DNA from: an uncultured Clostridia bacterium
GTDB taxonomy: Bacteria > Bacillota > Clostridia > TANB77 > CAG-508
Length of the DNA: 8,985 bases
Assembly (NCBI GenBank): GCA_947623615.1
Contig: CANQHH010000048.1
Coordinates: 1-8,985 of the forward strand
Reading direction: 5' to 3'
The position numbers and the translations under genes were made by a program. Each line of letters begins with the position of its first letter. Position 1 is the stretch's first letter. Below, piece by piece: positions 5,129 through 8,985 of the stretch. The notes beneath the pieces were generated by a model. That model ran no database searches, was not told where the DNA came from, and saw only the letters and a program-made list of their open reading frames with translations.

Positions 5129-6193
5129 ATGTACATAAATAAAATAAAAATGCAAAATTTTAGAAATTATCAACATCAGGAGATTCAATTAAATAAAAAT
5201 ATAAATATTATCTATGGAGATAATGCACAAGGAAAAACCAATATTTTAGAAGCAATATTCTTATGTAGTTTTGGTAAGTCGTTTAGAACTAAAAAGGATA
5301 AAGAGCTGATAAGATTTAATGAAGGACAAGCAATTGTTGAAACTGAATATCAAAAGAAAGATAGAGATGGAAAAATAAAAGTTGAGATTTCTAATAAAAA
5401 ACAAATTAGCAGTAATGGAATAAAAGTAAAAAAATTAAGTGAAATATTAGGAAATATAAATATAGTAATTTTTACTCCTGAAGACATAAACATTTTAAGA
5501 GAAGGACCTGCAAATAGAAGAAGGTTTTTAGATATGATGATTGGACAATTAAGACCAAACTATGTGTATAATTTAAACATGTATTTAAAAACAATAGAGC
5601 AGAGAAATAATTATTTAAGACAAATAAAAGAAGAAAATAAACCACAAGAGATGTTAGAAATTTGGGATGAAAAATTAGCAGAGTATGCAGAGAAGGTATA
5701 TAATTATCGTTTAGAATATGTGGATAAATTAGCAAAAAAAATAAAAGTTATCCACAAAAAGATAACAGAAGGAAAAGAAGATTTAGAAATTGAATATATT
5801 TCAAATTGTGGAAAAAAACAAGAATATATAAAATTATTAAAAGAAAGAAGAAAATTAGATATAATAAAAGGATTTACAACAAAAGGTGTACACAGAGATG
5901 ATTTTATGATATATATAAATGGAAGAGAAGTAAATATATATGGATCACAAGGGCAAAATAGAACAGTAATATTATCTTTAAAATTATCAGAATTAAATGT
6001 TGTTTATGATGAAATAGGAGAATACCCAATATTACTATTAGATGATTTTATGTCTGAATTAGATGCAAAAAGAAGAAAGAATTTTTTAGAAAATATAGAA
6101 AATACACAAGTAATAATTACATGTACAGAAAAAATAGAAATTCCGAACCTTGATTATAATTTATACAATATAAAAAAGGGGGAAGTGATCTAA
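5129..6193 (+). CDS. recF: DNA replication and repair protein RecF
   Basis: The 354-aa SMC/ABC-type ATPase helps load RecA at single-strand gaps with RecO and RecR. Walker A is GDNAQGKT (30-37) after the typical MYINKIKMQNFRNYQ start. The EGPANRRRFLDMMI stretch (~120-135) is a RecF hallmark. The ABC signature region is GSQGQNRTVILSLKL, and Walker B is ILLLDDFMSELD near the C-terminus. ATG 5129 is chosen, with AAGG 8 nt upstream; an in-frame GTG at 5078 would place the start inside a DnaA box and add a non-family leader. The TAA shares one base with the remB ATG (TAATG at 6191-6195). Two perfect DnaA boxes lie inside the gene (5719-5727 and 5748-5756). Confidence 0.95.
   Translation: MYINKIKMQNFRNYQHQEIQLNKNINIIYGDNAQGKTNILEAIFLCSFGKSFRTKKDKELIRFNEGQAIVETEYQKKDRDGKIKVEISNKKQISSNGIKVKKLSEILGNINIVIFTPEDINILREGPANRRRFLDMMIGQLRPNYVYNLNMYLKTIEQRNNYLRQIKEENKPQEMLEIWDEKLAEYAEKVYNYRLEYVDKLAKKIKVIHKKITEGKEDLEIEYISNCGKKQEYIKLLKERRKLDIIKGFTTKGVHRDDFMIYINGREVNIYGSQGQNRTVILSLKLSELNVVYDEIGEYPILLLDDFMSELDAKRRKNFLENIENTQVIITCTEKIEIPNLDYNLYNIKKGEVI
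5719..5756. promoter_or_regulatory. Inverted pair of perfect DnaA boxes inside recF
   Basis: TGTGGATAA (5719-5727) and TTATCCACA (5748-5756) face away from each other across 20 bp within codons for YVDKLAKKIKVIHKK. They may bind DnaA, but could also be an accident of codon choice. Confidence 0.5.
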
Positions 6194-6453
6194 TGTATTT
6201 ACATATTGGAAAAGACACAATTATTAATAGTAAAAATATAATTGCAATTTTTAATGTTGAGGTAATAACTAAAAAAGATTCAATAGAAAACATTTGCAAA
6301 AATTTAAAAATTGGTGATAATATTATAGATGTATCTGATGGTAAGCAAAAATCATTGGTTATTGTAAAAAAAGCAGATGAGATGAAGGCATATGTTTCAA
6401 ATGTATCAACAATAACTTTAGCTAAAAGAACATCAAAAATGGAGGTAGAATAA
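6193..6453 (+). CDS. remB: RemB-like regulator (DUF370 family)
   Basis: The 86-aa product begins MYLHIGKDTIINSKNIIAIF, closely matching the start of RemB/YaaB, and has the small all-beta DUF370 profile with STITLAKRTSKME near the end. In B. subtilis RemA and RemB act on extracellular-matrix gene expression; RemA is a DNA-binding protein, RemB is less well defined. A position between recF and gyrB is its classic location. It overlaps recF by one base with the ribosome site (GGGGGAAG, ~6178-6185) inside recF, and its TAA is directly followed by the gyrB ATG. Co-transcription is very likely. Any role in this organism is inferred from the family. Confidence 0.87.
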   Translation: MYLHIGKDTIINSKNIIAIFNVEVITKKDSIENICKNLKIGDNIIDVSDGKQKSLVIVKKADEMKAYVSNVSTITLAKRTSKMEVE

Positions 6454-8367
6454 ATGGAAAAGTATGAGCATGAATATGGAGCAGACCAAATACAAGTATT
6501 AGAGGGATTAGAGGCTGTTAGAAAAAGACCAGGTATGTATATTGGTAGCACATCAATTAGAGGATTACATCACATGGTATATGAAATTGTGGATAACTGT
6601 GTTGATGAAGCATTGGCAGGATATTGTTCGGAAATATATATAAAAATAGAAGAAGGAAATATAATTTCTGTTGAGGATAATGGAAGAGGTATTCCGGTAG
6701 ATATACATCCAAAAACAAAAATATCTGCAGCAGAAACAGTTTACACAAAGTTACATGCAGGTGGAAAATTTGGTGGAGATAGTGGATATAAAGTTTCTGG
6801 AGGACTTCATGGAGTTGGTGCTTCTGTTGTAAATGCATTATCAAAATGGACAGAAGTTACAATACAAAGAGATGGTGGAATTTTTCAAATGAAATTTGAA
6901 AAAGGAAAAACAGTAGAACCATTAAAAAGAATAGGAGATTCTGATAAAACAGGAACTAAAGTTAGATTTTTAGCAGATGATTCTATTTTTGAAACATTAG
7001 AATATAATTATGAAACATTAGAAACTAGATTTAGAGAAATTGCATTTTTAACAAAAGGACTAAAAATAAATATAGAAGATTTAAGAGAAGATTCAGAACA
7101 TAAAGCTCAATTTCATTATGAAGGTGGACTAAAATCATTTGTAGAGTTTTTAAATAAAAATAAAGAAGGAATACACAAAGAGCCAATTTATATAGAAAGA
7201 GGCGGAGAAGTTCCTGTAGAGATTGCGTTCCAATATACAACATCATATTCTGAAAACATATATACTTTTGTAAATAATATTAATACAATAGAAGGTGGAA
7301 CACACTTAGAAGGATTTAAAAGAGCATTAACTAAAACATTTAATGATTATGCAAAATCACATAATTTAATAAAAGAAAAAGATCCAAATTTACAAGGAGA
7401 AGATATAAGAGAGGGAATAACAGCAGTTGTATCAGTAAAAGTAAAAGAACCACAATTTGAAGGTCAAACTAAAACAAAGCTTGGAAATAGCAATGTTACA
7501 GGTATTGTATCAAGTATGGTAAATGAAGCATTGTCAAATTTCTTAGAAGAGAACCCACAAATTGCAAAAGCCATTCTTGAGAAATGCATAAGTGCTTCTC
7601 GTGCAAGGGCTGCAGCAAGAAAGGCAAGAGAGTTAGTTAGAAGAAAAAGTGCATTAGAAACAACTACACTTCCTGGAAAATTAGCAGATTGTAGTGAGAA
7701 AGATGCTTCAAAGTGCGAAGTATATATAGTTGAGGGAGATTCAGCAGGAGGAAGTGCAAAACAAGGAAGAGATAGAAAATTCCAAGCTATATTACCTTTA
7801 TGGGGTAAAATGTTAAATGTAGAAAAATCAAGAGCAGACAAAATATATAATAATGACAAGTTGCAACCAGTAATACTTGCAGTAGGAGCTGGTATAGGTT
7901 CAGATTTTGACATAACAAAAATAAGATATGGAAAAGTAATTATCATGGCAGATGCCGATGTTGATGGTGCACACATAAGAACATTATTGTTAACATTTTT
8001 CTTTAGATATATGAGACCATTAATAGAAAATGGAAATGTATATTTAGCACAACCACCATTATATAAGTTATCAAAAAAAGGTATGCAAGATGTTTATTGT
8101 TACACAGATGAAGAGATGGCAAATCATTTAAATGAAATGGGAAGAGATGGTGTTAATATACAAAGATACAAAGGACTTGGAGAAATGAATCCAGAGCAAC
8201 TATGGGAAACAACAATGAACCCAGAAAAAAGAATATTAATAAAAGTAAAATTAGAAGATGCAATAAAAGCTGATGAAACATTTTCTATTTTAATGGGAGA
8301 TGAGATTGCTCCAAGAAGAAAATTCATCGAAGAAAATGCAAAATATGTTAAAAACCTAGATATATAA
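6454..8367 (+). CDS. gyrB: DNA gyrase subunit B
   Basis: The 637-aa ATPase subunit of gyrase introduces negative supercoils with GyrA. The GHKL domain shows EIVDN (44-48), VEDNGRGIP (73-81), the ATP-lid LHAGGKFGG (100-108) and GGLHGVGASVVNAL (116-129). The transducer domain follows, with QFEGQTKTKLGN. The Toprim domain has EGDSAGGSA (from Glu427) and DADVDG (500-505). The C-terminus is RYKGLGEMNPEQLWETTMNP. The length fits the short Gram-positive form without the proteobacterial insert. LPLWGK has Trp450 where many GyrB have Arg or Lys. GGAGG (6441-6445) is 8 nt before the ATG. A perfect DnaA box (6588-6596) overlaps the VDN codons. A ParE identity is less likely given the recF-remB context. 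gyrA does not follow within the window. Confidence 0.96.
   Translation: MEKYEHEYGADQIQVLEGLEAVRKRPGMYIGSTSIRGLHHMVYEIVDNCVDEALAGYCSEIYIKIEEGNIISVEDNGRGIPVDIHPKTKISAAETVYTKLHAGGKFGGDSGYKVSGGLHGVGASVVNALSKWTEVTIQRDGGIFQMKFEKGKTVEPLKRIGDSDKTGTKVRFLADDSIFETLEYNYETLETRFREIAFLTKGLKINIEDLREDSEHKAQFHYEGGLKSFVEFLNKNKEGIHKEPIYIERGGEVPVEIAFQYTTSYSENIYTFVNNINTIEGGTHLEGFKRALTKTFNDYAKSHNLIKEKDPNLQGEDIREGITAVVSVKVKEPQFEGQTKTKLGNSNVTGIVSSMVNEALSNFLEENPQIAKAILEKCISASRARAAARKARELVRRKSALETTTLPGKLADCSEKDASKCEVYIVEGDSAGGSAKQGRDRKFQAILPLWGKMLNVEKSRADKIYNNDKLQPVILAVGAGIGSDFDITKIRYGKVIIMADADVDGAHIRTLLLTFFFRYMRPLIENGNVYLAQPPLYKLSKKGMQDVYCYTDEEMANHLNEMGRDGVNIQRYKGLGEMNPEQLWETTMNPEKRILIKVKLEDAIKADETFSILMGDEIAPRRKFIEENAKYVKNLDI
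6588..6596. promoter_or_regulatory. Perfect DnaA box inside gyrB
   Basis: TGTGGATAA overlaps codons for the invariant GHKL motif (IVDN). Because the protein sequence is fixed here, the match may simply follow from the codons used. Confidence 0.35.
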
Positions 8368-8372
8368 ATAAT

Positions 8373-8407
8373 TAATAGCAGGTAACAATTATAATTACCT
8401 GCTATTA
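8373..8407 (+). terminator. Strong hairpin after gyrB
   Basis: A perfect 13-bp stem (8373-8385 with 8395-8407) and a 9-nt loop start 5 bp after the gyrB stop. The stem includes AGCAGGTAA/TTACCTGCT. No U-run follows (TCATAAAACC), so it is an imperfect intrinsic terminator or an RNA 3'-end stabilising stem. It most likely ends the recF-remB-gyrB transcript. Confidence 0.6.
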
Positions 8408-8858
8408 TCATAAAACCAATATTAATCTTCAGCTAAAACCAATATACCCAATTTATAACCTAATATATATTGCTATATAAATAAGCTAGCTCACCGAATA
8501 TATTAATCAGTCGCTCGACTACAAATGTACTCATAATAGCTATATTCATCCACATGGGACTAATAATAACCACTAATAAATACAAGAATAATCTTAACTT
8601 TGAATATATTACCTATACTTCAACCATATAAATGGAAAGTTTGTTAAAAACATAAACCAAAGAAAGAAGATAAATAAAATAGCCTAAATACAAATAATAT
8701 ACTCTCATCGCCGACATACAATAATATAAGGTCATTACACTATTATATATCTTTGCTCGAATAATATAAAACCCATAATTAAAATCTTATATTACTCTTA
8801 TTTCAACTAATATTAATCTCATACTAGTATTATAATCATAAAAAAAATTTTTATACAT
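8408..8858. other. Gene-poor AT-rich region after gyrB
   Basis: No convincing gene is seen in these ~450 bp. All plus-strand frames are broken by frequent stops and no tRNA-like fold was recognised. The plus strand has roughly twice as many C as G, opposite to the gyrB coding strand. A 12-bp direct repeat TAAAACCAATAT occurs at 8411-8422 and 8434-8445. On the minus strand one frame (8786 down to 8409) has only three stop codons, all TAG, but the short open pieces lack ribosome sites. It may be a decayed gene or plain intergenic DNA. Confidence 0.5.
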
Positions 8859-8903
8859 AAAAATAAAAAAATATTGACAAAGTAAAAAACTTTGTGTTAT
8901 AAA
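8859..8903 (+). promoter_or_regulatory. Strong-looking promoter with operator-like inverted repeat, leading out of the window
   Basis: An A-rich block (8859-8873) resembling an UP element precedes TTGACA (8874-8879). After 18 bp comes an extended -10, TGTTATAAA (8895-8903). A perfect 7-bp inverted repeat (ACAAAGT 8877-8883, AAAAA, ACTTTGT 8889-8895) fills the promoter spacer, a typical place for a repressor site. At least ~75 nt of leader follow with no start codon supported by a ribosome site, so the driven gene is beyond 8985. Confidence 0.6.
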
Positions 8904-8985
8904 TAACGTAAATTATATTTATTTTTATCTTAAAATATTAAATTTAAAATCTTTAAATTAAAAATTTCTAAAAAGTAATCCCACA

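Noticed and set aside
7792..7812. Trp450 in GyrB (LPLWGK) as a drug-resistance or inactivating change
   Set aside because: The surrounding Toprim motifs are intact, and my recollection is that Trp occurs here in a number of Clostridia; without an alignment it is better read as lineage variation.
7464..7976. 170-codon open frame on the minus strand within gyrB
   Set aside because: It lies fully antisense to the conserved Toprim region of gyrB, has no family resemblance and is explained by codon bias of the sense gene. The same holds for shorter antisense frames at 6117-6551, 6557-6844, 7031-7246, 5472-5735 and 3106-3342.
8408..8858. tRNA or small structured RNA after gyrB
   Set aside because: No cloverleaf, conserved T-loop or riboswitch-like core was recognisable by eye; an Infernal or tRNAscan search would settle it.

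Overview
The window is the replication-origin region of a very AT-rich, Gram-positive-type bacterium. The gene set and order (jag, yidC, yidD, rnpA and rpmH leftward; dnaA, dnaN, recF, remB and gyrB rightward) is the classic Firmicutes origin cluster. The A/T-heavy codon use, the RemB (DUF370) gene and the protein sequences suggest an uncultured member of the Clostridia. Species cannot be read from this sequence alone. No mobile element, CRISPR array, tRNA or rRNA gene was seen.

Left arm (1-2062, minus strand): one apparent operon, rpmH-rnpA-yidD-yidC-jag, runs away from the origin. A consensus promoter (TTGACA, 17 bp, TATAAT) drives it. rnpA/yidD and yidC/jag overlap, and a 12-bp hairpin separates rpmH from rnpA. 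The products are ribosomal protein L34, the RNase P protein, two membrane-protein insertion factors and an RNA-binding protein cut off by the window edge.

Centre (2057-3913): divergent promoters for rpmH and dnaA share a perfect 13-bp inverted repeat that contains both -35 boxes. DnaA boxes flank dnaA on both sides, as in the bipartite Bacillus-type oriC. The unwinding element lies just before dnaN: DnaA boxes, then six uninterrupted CTA triplets (a DnaA-trio array), then an AT-only tract. dnaA carries a one-base insertion near codon 406. It removes the DNA-binding signature from the reading frame. Either this is a sequence error or the strain has a serious defect.

Right arm (3914-8985, plus strand): dnaN, then a 96-bp gap with three perfect DnaA boxes (two forming a palindrome) where many relatives have the small S4-domain gene yaaA. 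After this comes the tightly packed recF-remB-gyrB operon. gyrB ends at a strong hairpin. gyrA does not follow; instead there are about 600 bp without a convincing gene, with inverted G/C skew, ending in a strong-looking promoter that carries an operator-like inverted repeat and points out of the window.

The genes together serve replication initiation (DnaA, clamp, gyrase B), recombination and repair (RecF), matrix gene regulation (RemB), and translation and membrane biogenesis on the opposite arm. All run co-directionally with the replication forks leaving oriC.
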